From Paenibacillus sp. LHD-38 (GTDB lineage: Bacteria; Bacillota; Bacilli; Paenibacillales; Paenibacillaceae), in assembly GCF_031157315.1 (NCBI RefSeq), contig NZ_JAVIFU010000014.1, positions 107,941-171,940 on the forward strand: a DNA stretch of 64,000 nucleotides. Direction: 5' to 3'. A program made the translations under genes and the position numbers. Shown here one piece after another: positions 8,055 to 16,176 of the stretch. The notes under the pieces were generated by a model, which was not told the DNA's origin, did no database searches, and saw only the letters and a program-made list of their open reading frames with translations. The first letter of the stretch is position 1. The number at the start of each line of letters is the position of its first letter.

Positions 8055-9521
8055 ATGTTTAAAAGCATACAAAAAGTGAGAGCACACCTCCTTATTGCGC
8101 TTAGTTGTTTACTGGGCGTTAGCATGGGAGGAGCGCTCGTCCAGGCTGAAGACGGAGCCGCCGCTTCCTATAATTACTCATTCTGGGGAGATACCGTTGC
8201 CTCGCCCGCCGCTTACCAGGCGACAACTTTATTGAGCGGGCTAAGCCTCGGAGTGGGGCCGTTCAAAGATCCGAGCGATCTTTACGTCACGCCGGACAAA
8301 CAAATCTATGTGCTGGATTCCGGCAATAACCGGATTGTTATTTTGGATGAGAAATTCAAGCCGGTAGCCACGATCGATTCCTTTGAAAGGGACGGGCAAG
8401 CCGACAATTTCCAGAATCCGCAAGGCCTCTTCGTAACGGATCAGAAGCATGTGCTTGTTGCCGATACGGGCCATAATCGCATCGTTCATCTCGATTCGAA
8501 TTTTAAGCTGGTGAAGGTTGTCGAAGCGCCGGAATCTGAGCTGCTGCAAGCTAATTTTCAGTTCCAGCCCGTCCGGGTCATTATGGACAAGGCGCAGCGG
8601 ACCTATGTGATGGCGACCGGCGTATTTGACGGCTTCATGGAATTTAATGCGGACGGGGCGTTCACTTCATTTATCGGCGCTAACCGCGTTTATGTCGATC
8701 CGGTTGAATACTTCTGGAAGCGGATGTCGACAAAGGCGCAGCGGAGCCAGATGGTTATGTTTACGCCGACGGAATTTACGAACCTGGATATGGATAACGA
8801 AGGGTTCATTTATGCAACCAATGGGGATCTTTGGGGAGACAATATCAAAAAGCTGAATGCGCAGGGCAACGATATATTGCGCAGAACCGGGTATTACAAT
8901 CCGCAAGGCGATATTCGTTATACGAGCGATATCGGCCCCTCCAGACTTGTGGATATCGATGTCGCGGACAGCGAGATGTATTCCGTTCTCGATGCCAAGC
9001 GGGGCCGGGTTTTCACCTACAGCGGCGACGGGCATTTTATGTACGTTTTCGGGGGGATGGGCAACCAATTGGGCGAATTCAATACGCCGGTGGCGATTGA
9101 ACGGGTCGGAGACGATTTCCTCGTTTTGGATAAGGCGCTCGGCGAGATTACGGTATTCCAAACGACGGAGTACGGCCGGACGCTCAATGAAGCCGTTAGA
9201 AGCTATTATAGAGGCGAGGAAGAGCAAGCCTATCAATTGTTCAATCAGACGATCAACATGAATGCGAACCTTGAATTCGCTTATGCCGGCATCGGCAAGT
9301 CGCTTCTAAGACAAGGCGATTACGAAGAGGCGATGAAGCATTTTAAACGGAGCATGGATCAAAAGAATTATTCGAAGGCTTTCCTGCTCTTCCGGAAGCA
9401 AGTAATGAGAGAGCATTTTGCGACGATCATGACCGTTATCGTCTTACTTGCAGCAGGTGTACTAGCGGTGAGAAAGTATCGGAAAACGTCGGGAAGAAAG
9501 AGGGGTGTCTCTATTGAGTAA
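8055..9521 (+). CDS. Secreted NHL-repeat / TPR protein with C-terminal membrane helix
   Basis: 488 residues. Order: signal peptide (1-32, ending VQAED), NHL-type beta-propeller (about 70-380; repeats such as VLDSGNNRIVILD and VADTGHNRIVHLD), a TPR-like pair of helices (about 390-440), a membrane helix (about 457-475) and a short basic cytoplasmic tail. The propeller should therefore sit outside the cell, tethered to the membrane. NHL propellers bind proteins, glycans or RNA; here a scaffold or sensor for the transport machinery is the best guess. No enzyme motif seen. Confidence 0.82.
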   Translation: MFKSIQKVRAHLLIALSCLLGVSMGGALVQAEDGAAASYNYSFWGDTVASPAAYQATTLLSGLSLGVGPFKDPSDLYVTPDKQIYVLDSGNNRIVILDEKFKPVATIDSFERDGQADNFQNPQGLFVTDQKHVLVADTGHNRIVHLDSNFKLVKVVEAPESELLQANFQFQPVRVIMDKAQRTYVMATGVFDGFMEFNADGAFTSFIGANRVYVDPVEYFWKRMSTKAQRSQMVMFTPTEFTNLDMDNEGFIYATNGDLWGDNIKKLNAQGNDILRRTGYYNPQGDIRYTSDIGPSRLVDIDVADSEMYSVLDAKRGRVFTYSGDGHFMYVFGGMGNQLGEFNTPVAIERVGDDFLVLDKALGEITVFQTTEYGRTLNEAVRSYYRGEEEQAYQLFNQTINMNANLEFAYAGIGKSLLRQGDYEEAMKHFKRSMDQKNYSKAFLLFRKQVMREHFATIMTVIVLLAAGVLAVRKYRKTSGRKRGVSIE

Positions 9522-10140
9522 AGAGTGGATTAAATATCCGTTAAATCTCATCGTTCATCCTTTTAACGGCTACTGGGACCTGAAATATGACCGCAGTCAG
9601 AAGCTCAATTTAATCATTGCATTTGCGGTTGTGTTCCTGCTGGCCGTTACCAATATTTTAAGCAGCCAATACAGCGGTTTCCTCGTTAATTTATTCAATC
9701 CGAACGAAATGAACAGCTTCATGGAAATCATGTACGTGGTTGTGCCGGTTTTGTTCTGGTGCGTGGCCAACTGGTCGCTCACAACCTTGCTGGACGGGGA
9801 AGGGAAGTTTGTCGAAATCTTTACCTCAACCTGTTTTGCCCTGATTCCGCTGGTCGTTATTAACTTCCCGTGGATCTGGCTAAGCAACGTCATTTCGCTG
9901 CAAGAGACGACATTTTATTATTTTTCGAATAGCGTTGCGGTCATTTGGTTTATTTTTCTATTATTTGTCGCGAATATGACGGTGCATCAATTTACGCCGT
10001 CCAAAACGATCGGGATCATCATTCTGACGGTCCTAGCGATGGGCTTTATGGCCTTTATCGGTTTACTGTTCTTCAGCTTGGTCCAACAGATCATCGCCTT
10101 CATATCCGTTATCTATCAAGAATTGGTTATGAGGAACTAA
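9514..10140 (+). CDS. Yip1-family integral membrane protein
   Basis: 208 residues from the TTG at 9514, chosen because GAGGGG lies 9 nt upstream; it overlaps the end of the NHL gene by 8 nt. About five hydrophobic segments fill the chain from residue 30 on, with the Yip1-like arrangement (LNLIVHPFNGYWDLKY at the N-terminus, then multi-helix domain). Bacterial Yip1 proteins have no settled function. Position between the NHL protein and the DUF5696 lipoprotein suggests an accessory subunit of a membrane complex (inference). Confidence 0.75.
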   Translation: MSKEWIKYPLNLIVHPFNGYWDLKYDRSQKLNLIIAFAVVFLLAVTNILSSQYSGFLVNLFNPNEMNSFMEIMYVVVPVLFWCVANWSLTTLLDGEGKFVEIFTSTCFALIPLVVINFPWIWLSNVISLQETTFYYFSNSVAVIWFIFLLFVANMTVHQFTPSKTIGIIILTVLAMGFMAFIGLLFFSLVQQIIAFISVIYQELVMRN

Positions 10141-10156
10141 GGAAGGAGGAGGAGAG

Positions 10157-12715
10157 ATGAACAAAGCTGGAAGGTACGTACTGCTTGCCTCATGTTTATT
10201 GGTGGGGCTTCTCGTTGCCGGCTGCTCGGATGGGGGCACGGTTAATCAGGCGGAGGATAGCGTACAGCTAGCCGAGGCATTTACACAAGGAAAGGCTCTG
10301 AGCGTTTCCTTCACGGATGCCCGCGTGGCCGGCATGAAAGGGATAGCTGAAAATGACTTATTGAAATTGTTTGTGGATGATAAGACAGGCGCTGTTGCGG
10401 TCATTCATAAGCAAAGCGGCGAAATATGGCACAGCAATCCGCCTGAACGCGAATCGGATCCGTTAGCCGCAGGGGTTAATAAGGGAGTATTGTCTTCTCA
10501 ACTGAAAATCGATTTTTATAATTTGTTCGGACAGCTGAGCGCAGTCAATTCCTTTTCGGACAGCGTGGTTTACAAGCAGATCAAATTCGAAGAAATTCCA
10601 AGCGGCGTAAGGGTGTCGTATCAGTTCGGAACGAGCAAAAAAACGATGGACGACATGCCCATGAAGATGAGCAAAGCCCGTTTTGAAGAAAAAGTGTTAA
10701 GTAAATTGGATAATACGGGGAAGCGGGCATTGAAAATCGCCTATACCGAAGACAAAGAAAATTCGGTATATGAAAGAAACGACGGTGCGCTGAAAGGACT
10801 TCAGCTTGACCGGGCGCTCAAGGCGTTCGAGGATGCGGGTTATACGGAGGAGGATCTGGTAGCGGACATCGCGGAGAACAATCTGGATCAGACGAAGCCG
10901 GAGCCGCGGATTTTCCTTGCATCGATTGAATATGTCCTGGATGGGGATAGTCTCGTCGCCAAAGTTCCGGTTTCGAGCATCCAATATCCGGAGGAATACC
11001 CGGTGAACACGATTTCACTCCTGAGCTTCTTTGGCGCAGGGGGACCAGAGTCGAAAGGCTCCATCCTTGTTCCGGACGGGGCAGGGGCGCTGATCCATTT
11101 TAACAACGGCAAAACCAATTATCCAGCCTACCAGCAGCAAATATACGGAGCGGACCAGACGATGGATACGACTGAAAATGCGGTTAGAACGCAAGAGGCC
11201 AGGCTGCCGGTATTCGGAATTATTCGCGAGGGCGGCGCGTTTCTCGGCATTATTGAAGAAGGCGAGTCCGTAGCGACCATTAATGCCGATATCAGCGGCA
11301 GGCTGAACAGCTATAACTACGTCTACCCGAGCTTCTCTGTTCTGAACAAGGGCGATTTAAGCCTGGATGCGAATGGACAGCAGCGCTCGCTGCCGAAGTT
11401 TCAAGAAAATCCGGTGATGAGCGACCTGACGGTCCGTTATGCGTTTCTTGACGGCGAAGATGCTTCTTATCAAGGAATGGCTGCGTACTACCAGCAATAT
11501 TTGATGCAGAAAAACGGTCTCCCTCATCTGGAGGCGGCTGACGGAAAGGATGATATCCCTTTTTATCTGCAGCTGATCGGAAGCATATCCAAAAAGAAGC
11601 ATATCGCAGGAATTCCGTATCAATCGCTGGAGCCGCTAACGACATTTGAACAAGCGCAGAGCATTGTTACACAGATGCAGCAGCGTGACATTCATGAAAT
11701 CAAGCTTAAGTACTCCGGCTGGTTTAACAAAGGCCTGGATCACGAGGTTCCGGATAACCTCTCGGTCGACCGGGCGATCGGCGGGAGCAGAGGCTTGAAG
11801 GACTTTGTATCGTTTGCCAAGGAACAGGGAGTTTCATTCTATCCGGACGTTGCGATTCTAACTGCCCATTCAGGGTCAGGGTTCAACAAGACGAAGGAAG
11901 CTTCCAGAACGTTAAGAGGAGTTCCGGCAGCGCTTTATCCGCTCGACACGGCGCTAAACCGACGCGATCGGAACAGCCTTCCGTCCTATGTCGTCTCGCC
12001 GAAGATGGTTGGGAAATTCACGGATGCCATGCTGAAGGATTTCGGCGGCTTTAAGACCGGAGGCATTTCGCTGCGGGATTTGGCGGACCAATTGAACAGC
12101 GATTACCGCGAGAACAATCAAGTCGATCGGGCAGAGTCTGAGGGGATATCTATCCAATCGCTGAACAAGATCCGCGAAGCGAATCTCACGATGATGGCCG
12201 ACGGCGGAAATGCCTATGCGCTTCCTTACCTGAGCGACATCACAAATGCGCCTATGTCGAACAGTAAATTTAAAATCGAGGATGAAGAGATTCCTTTTTA
12301 TCAAATGGTCGTTCGCGGATTTATCGATTATACGGGAGCGCCATATAATCTTTCTACCTACACCGATGTAAAGCAATACGTGCTCAAATGCCTGGAATAC
12401 GGTGCGGGAGTTTACTTCGAGTGGATCTATGAGCCGAATCATAAGGTGAAAGATACGGAATATAACGATCTGTACGCCGTTAATTACGAGCTGTGGATCG
12501 ACCAGGCCGCCGAGATTTATCAGGAGGTAAACGGGGTTCTGAAAAATGTCCGGAATGAGCGGATCACCGGGCATGAGAAGCTAAGTGAAGGCGTGTTCAA
12601 AACGGTCTATGAGAATGGCGCTTATGTCATTGTGAATTATAACCGTTCGCAAGTAACGGCGGGCGGCAGGACGGTCGAAGCCGAGAGCTATATTACGGGT
12701 GGTGGACAATCATGA
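10157..12715 (+). CDS. DUF5696-family lipoprotein, glycosidase-like architecture
   Basis: 852 residues. Signal peptide with lipobox LVAGC (Cys23). The remainder resembles DUF5696 proteins known beside Paenibacillus sugar importers. By eye it has an N-terminal beta-rich half (about 40-440) and a second half (about 490-790) with alternating beta/alpha blocks such as HEIKLKYSGWFN, VSFYPDVAILT and NLTMMADGGNAYALPYLSD. This is reminiscent of a TIM-barrel glycosidase after a beta-sandwich. I cannot assign catalytic residues. AGGAGGAGG precedes the ATG, and its stop overlaps the next start (ATGA). An exposed glycan-processing lipoprotein is plausible but unproven. Confidence 0.78.
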   Translation: MNKAGRYVLLASCLLVGLLVAGCSDGGTVNQAEDSVQLAEAFTQGKALSVSFTDARVAGMKGIAENDLLKLFVDDKTGAVAVIHKQSGEIWHSNPPERESDPLAAGVNKGVLSSQLKIDFYNLFGQLSAVNSFSDSVVYKQIKFEEIPSGVRVSYQFGTSKKTMDDMPMKMSKARFEEKVLSKLDNTGKRALKIAYTEDKENSVYERNDGALKGLQLDRALKAFEDAGYTEEDLVADIAENNLDQTKPEPRIFLASIEYVLDGDSLVAKVPVSSIQYPEEYPVNTISLLSFFGAGGPESKGSILVPDGAGALIHFNNGKTNYPAYQQQIYGADQTMDTTENAVRTQEARLPVFGIIREGGAFLGIIEEGESVATINADISGRLNSYNYVYPSFSVLNKGDLSLDANGQQRSLPKFQENPVMSDLTVRYAFLDGEDASYQGMAAYYQQYLMQKNGLPHLEAADGKDDIPFYLQLIGSISKKKHIAGIPYQSLEPLTTFEQAQSIVTQMQQRDIHEIKLKYSGWFNKGLDHEVPDNLSVDRAIGGSRGLKDFVSFAKEQGVSFYPDVAILTAHSGSGFNKTKEASRTLRGVPAALYPLDTALNRRDRNSLPSYVVSPKMVGKFTDAMLKDFGGFKTGGISLRDLADQLNSDYRENNQVDRAESEGISIQSLNKIREANLTMMADGGNAYALPYLSDITNAPMSNSKFKIEDEEIPFYQMVVRGFIDYTGAPYNLSTYTDVKQYVLKCLEYGAGVYFEWIYEPNHKVKDTEYNDLYAVNYELWIDQAAEIYQEVNGVLKNVRNERITGHEKLSEGVFKTVYENGAYVIVNYNRSQVTAGGRTVEAESYITGGGQS

Positions 12716-13626
12716 AATCCTTAACGAAGCTCGGCATGAAACAAAGGACGTATGCGGAGCAGAAAGCGCTCTGGGGCTTTGTCTACGTCTTGCCTTGGCT
12801 GCTTGGATTTGTATTTTTCTTCTTTATTCCTTTGCTGTCATCCTTGCGGTACAGCTTCAGCACGATCAAGGCCAATGCGGAAGGCATCACGATCACGTTT
12901 TCCGGTTGGAAGAATTACGTGGAAGCCTTGACCGTCAATGCTACCTTTAATCGGATTCTGACGGAAGCGATCGTAAATATGGTGGTAAACGTACCGCTGA
13001 TCGTTATATTCAGCTTGTTCCTCGCGGTATTGCTGAACCAGAAGTTTTTTGGCCGATCTGTGGCCAGGTCCATCTTTTTCTTGCCGGTCATCCTGGCCTC
13101 CGGGATTATTATGACCCTTGAGAGCACCAGCTTGATCCAAGCCGTCAACGAGCAAAATGCGGGATCCGGCGGCGTTATGAATGCTTTTGGAAGCTTCGAA
13201 CTTGCCAGAATGATGCTTCAAGCCGGCGTAAGCGAGACCATAGTGAACTATCTTACGGGTGCGGTAGACCGGATCTACCAAATCGTCAGTCAGTCGGGCG
13301 TTCAGATTCTGATTTTCCTTGCCGGGATTCAGACGATATCCCCTCAGCTGTACGAAGCTTCAAAGATCGAGGGAGCTACCGGCTATGAAGCCTTCTGGAA
13401 AATTACGTTTCCGATGGTCAGCCCGCTTATTCTGGTCAACATGATCTACACGATTATTGATTCGTTCTCGCGTAATGCGTTAACGGACTTGATTCGTGAT
13501 ACGGGCTTTGTCAAATTCAACTTTGGCCTCAGCTCGGCGATGGCCTGGATTTATTTTCTGGCGATTGCCGTCATTTTATTGATCAGCTCTTATTTTATAT
13601 CCAAAAAAGTCTTTTACCACGAATAG
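12712..13626 (+). CDS. Sugar ABC transporter permease, MalF/UgpA type (pair 2)
   Basis: 304 residues. The ATG overlaps the TGA of the DUF5696 gene by 4 nt, a sign of translational coupling. Six hydrophobic helices and the EAA loop EASKIEGATGYEAFWKITFP identify a CUT1 permease. It forms the second permease pair of the operon with the 13643 gene. Because no separate binding protein lies next to this pair, its partner is probably one of the two binding proteins at the start of the operon. Confidence 0.93.
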   Translation: MKSLTKLGMKQRTYAEQKALWGFVYVLPWLLGFVFFFFIPLLSSLRYSFSTIKANAEGITITFSGWKNYVEALTVNATFNRILTEAIVNMVVNVPLIVIFSLFLAVLLNQKFFGRSVARSIFFLPVILASGIIMTLESTSLIQAVNEQNAGSGGVMNAFGSFELARMMLQAGVSETIVNYLTGAVDRIYQIVSQSGVQILIFLAGIQTISPQLYEASKIEGATGYEAFWKITFPMVSPLILVNMIYTIIDSFSRNALTDLIRDTGFVKFNFGLSSAMAWIYFLAIAVILLISSYFISKKVFYHE

Positions 13627-13642
13627 AAAGAAGGTGTATGAG

Positions 13643-14590
13643 ATGCCCGTTTCTCGATTGTTATCGTTAGAAAGCTGGAAGCGCTGGCTTTGGACAATCA
13701 TTCGGTTAACGCTGATCGCAGGGTTATCATTCGTTATCTTGTACCCGATCCTTCAGAAAATCTCGACAGCGATTAAGGACAAAACGGATCTCTATTCGCC
13801 GATCGTCGTATGGATTCCCAAGCATTATACGTTGGACAATTTCATGAACGCGATAAGGATCATGGACTACTGGGAGACGCTGCTCAATACCTTTACGCTA
13901 TCGGCGACGACCACGATTCTGACCGCGATTTCCTGCGCGCTCGCTGGATACGGGTTTGCCCGCCTAAAATTCAAAGGAAGCAATTTGCTCTTTGCAGGCG
14001 TCATTTTGACCATACTCGTACCGCCAACAACCATACTCATTCCGATTTATTTAAATCTGAAGGATTTCACCTTAATGGGGCTTATTCCTTTGATTTCCGG
14101 GAAATCAGTTAATCTTCTCAACTCCTATTGGCCGTTTATACTGACGTCGCTTACAGCAAATTCGCTCAAAGCGGGATTGTATATTTTTATCTTCCGGCAA
14201 TTTTTCAGGGGGATTCCCAAAGAAGTCGAGGAAGCGGCGTACATCGACGGCGCCGGGGTAGGGTCAACGTTTACGCGGATCATGCTGCCTAATGCGGTGC
14301 CGGCCATTATTACTACGACGCTCTTCTCGTTTGTATGGCAATGGAACGACAGTTTCTTTACGACGACGTATTTAACCTCGAGTAAAGTCATGTCAACGCA
14401 ATTGTCGTCATTGCCGTACAATTTGGCGATTCAGCTTCAAGGCGGCGATGCGTCAAAGGCAGATCCGTTCTATATGAGCATGGTGCAGGATACGGGAATT
14501 CTGCTCGCGATTTTACCGCTCATTATTATTTATTTGTTCGTTCAACGCTATTTTGTCGAAAGTATCGAGCGAACTGGCATAGTAGGCTAG
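13643..14590 (+). CDS. Sugar ABC transporter permease, MalG/UgpE type (pair 2)
   Basis: 315 residues. The ATG at 13643 has AAGGTG 6 nt upstream and is preferred to the GTG at 13634, which lies within that site. Six helices and the EAA loop EAAYIDGAGVGSTFTRIMLP are visible. Last gene of the long transport operon; a terminator follows at 14613. Partner of the 12712 product. Confidence 0.93.
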   Translation: MPVSRLLSLESWKRWLWTIIRLTLIAGLSFVILYPILQKISTAIKDKTDLYSPIVVWIPKHYTLDNFMNAIRIMDYWETLLNTFTLSATTTILTAISCALAGYGFARLKFKGSNLLFAGVILTILVPPTTILIPIYLNLKDFTLMGLIPLISGKSVNLLNSYWPFILTSLTANSLKAGLYIFIFRQFFRGIPKEVEEAAYIDGAGVGSTFTRIMLPNAVPAIITTTLFSFVWQWNDSFFTTTYLTSSKVMSTQLSSLPYNLAIQLQGGDASKADPFYMSMVQDTGILLAILPLIIIYLFVQRYFVESIERTGIVG

Positions 14591-14612
14591 CTTTGACAAG
14601 TATAGGGGAGGC

Positions 14613-14652
14613 GCCTTGCGGAGCTGAAAACTTCCGCAAGGCTGTTCCCTTT
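14613..14652 (+). terminator. Terminator of the long transport operon
   Basis: GCCTTGCGGA (14613-14622) and TCCGCAAGGC (14633-14642) form a perfect 10-bp stem with a 10-nt loop, followed by a moderately T-rich tail. Repeat element copy A begins 5 nt after that tail. Confidence 0.75.
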
Positions 14653-14657
14653 TATGG

Positions 14658-14759
14658 ATATATAAGAATTTATAAGTTTTCACTTATAAATGTGCTTATA
14701 TATCTCCGCGAAACGATAGCTTTTGCCACTGAGGACGGCGACAGCCGTTTACGCTTGTA
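14658..14759 (+). ncRNA. 102-bp structured repeat, copy A (candidate RNA element or leader)
   Basis: It matches 20495-20596 at 97 of 102 positions. A long AT-rich hairpin (14658-14703) has outer arms ATATATAAG/CTTATATAT and inner arms TTTATAAG/CTTATAAA. A compact second domain (14708-14754) follows: P1 GCGAAA with UUUACGC (one bulged A), P2 UAG with CUG around a 9-nt loop, P3 CGGC-GACA-GCCG. All five differences from copy B keep pairing (75/84 A-U to U-A; 18/30 A-U to U-A; 17/31 U-G to C-G, last two digits). It ends about 20 nt before the Shine-Dalgarno sequence of the xylanase gene. No known riboswitch class recognised. A MITE-like repeat is the alternative. Confidence 0.6.
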
Positions 14760-14795
14760 TCCATTGAAATTATCCATAGGAAGGTGGTTTCCGGC

Positions 14796-16079
14796 TTGTC
14801 CAGCCCAATTATTAAACGAAGAAACGCCTTGCTAGTTATCTTGTTAGCCGCCGCAATTGTCGTTGCCTTGCTGCTGCTGAACAGGTTTGATCCAAGCGAG
14901 ACGGAAGCTATAAGTACCAGCGAAAGCCTGACGGCTCAGCAGGAGGATGGCCCAAAGGCGGAAGAGTCCGTGGACCCCATTGAACAGACCGCGGCCCCGG
15001 AGGAAGAAAAGGAGAGAGCGCTTCCGGAGCCGTCAGTCCAGACGGATATACCGTCGCTCATGGAATCGTACGCCGACTATTTCCCGATCGGAGCGGCCGT
15101 CGAACCGTTTCAGACAACGGGGCTCAAGGCAGAGCTGCTCAAGAAGCACGTGAATTGGCTGGTCGCGGAGAACGTAATGAAGCCGGATGCGATACAACCT
15201 GCAGAAGGCAGCTTCAATTGGGAAAATGCGGACCGGATCGTCAAATTTGCGAAGGAGAGCGGCATGGAAGTTCGATTCCACGCGCTTATCTGGCATAGCC
15301 AGGTCGGAGCTTGGTTCTTCAAGGATGCCGATGGCAAACCGATGGTCGACGAGACGGATCCGGGGAAGCGCGTTGCGAACAAGAAATTGCTGCTTGAACG
15401 GCTCGATACGCATGTCCGTACCATTGTCGGACGGTATAAGGACGACATTCAATCATGGGACGTTGTAAACGAGGTCATTGAGCCGGGGGACCCAGGCGGC
15501 ATGCGGGCCAGCGACTGGTACAAGATTACAGGTACCGATTACATCGAGACGGCCTTCCGCGCGGCGCGCGAAGCGGGCGGACCGGACGCAAAGCTGTACA
15601 TTAACGACTATGGAACGGACAATCCGGTGAAACGCGACAGGTTGTATGAATTGGTCAAGGAAATGCTGGCCAATGGGGTGCCGATCGACGGCGTCGGGCA
15701 TCAGACGCATATCGGCATACTCGGGCCCACGGTCGATTCCATTATCGATTCGATGCAGAAATTCAGCGAGCTCGGCCTTGACAATCTGGTTACCGAGCTT
15801 GATATGAGTATCTACGCTTGGAACGATCGCAGAGATTTCGGCGCGGATATTCCGGCTGACGTGCTAAAGAAGCAAGCAGATCGGTACCGTGAGCTGTTCG
15901 AGGCGTTCAAGGCGAACAAGGACATTCTCAGCGGCGTCGTATTCTGGGGCATCGCGGATGACCATACGTGGCTGAGCTCGTTCCCGGTAAAGCGCACCGA
16001 GGCGCCGTTCCTATTCGATAAGCAGCTTCAGGCGAAGCCGGCGTTCTGGGCGGTCGTGGATCCTTCGAAGCTGCCGTAA
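14796..16079 (+). CDS. Membrane-anchored GH10 endo-1,4-beta-xylanase
   Basis: 427 residues from the TTG at 14796 (AAGGTGG 8 nt upstream; the alternative GTG at 14784 overlaps that site). Basic N-terminus plus hydrophobic helix (about 10-28, ALLVILLAAAIVVALLLL) with no lipobox, so a signal anchor is likely. An acidic Glu/Pro-rich spacer runs to about residue 85, then a full GH10 barrel. The acid/base Glu is in WDVVNEV (about residue 225) and the nucleophile Glu in VTELDMSIY (about residue 334). It would cut xylan at the outer face of the membrane. No terminator is evident before the next gene. Confidence 0.93.
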   Translation: MSSPIIKRRNALLVILLAAAIVVALLLLNRFDPSETEAISTSESLTAQQEDGPKAEESVDPIEQTAAPEEEKERALPEPSVQTDIPSLMESYADYFPIGAAVEPFQTTGLKAELLKKHVNWLVAENVMKPDAIQPAEGSFNWENADRIVKFAKESGMEVRFHALIWHSQVGAWFFKDADGKPMVDETDPGKRVANKKLLLERLDTHVRTIVGRYKDDIQSWDVVNEVIEPGDPGGMRASDWYKITGTDYIETAFRAAREAGGPDAKLYINDYGTDNPVKRDRLYELVKEMLANGVPIDGVGHQTHIGILGPTVDSIIDSMQKFSELGLDNLVTELDMSIYAWNDRRDFGADIPADVLKKQADRYRELFEAFKANKDILSGVVFWGIADDHTWLSSFPVKRTEAPFLFDKQLQAKPAFWAVVDPSKLP

Positions 16080-16176
16080 TGCGGGAAGCTCTTCATCGCT
16101 GCGCGAACAAGGAGCCGAAGCGGAGTATTTCGAGTGTCTTCGGATCGTTGCTTAGTTGTAGATTAAGAAAGGGAGA

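Noticed and set aside
14658..14759. The 102-bp repeat as a mini transposon (MITE)
   Set aside because: The ends are not inverted repeats of each other and I see no target duplication. Substitutions that all keep pairing favour a functional structure, although a spreading repeat is not excluded.
14700..14760. A known riboswitch (c-di-GMP, cobalamin, THF, preQ1 or ZTP class)
   Set aside because: The core sequences of these classes are not present in the element; only the general multi-stem form is similar.
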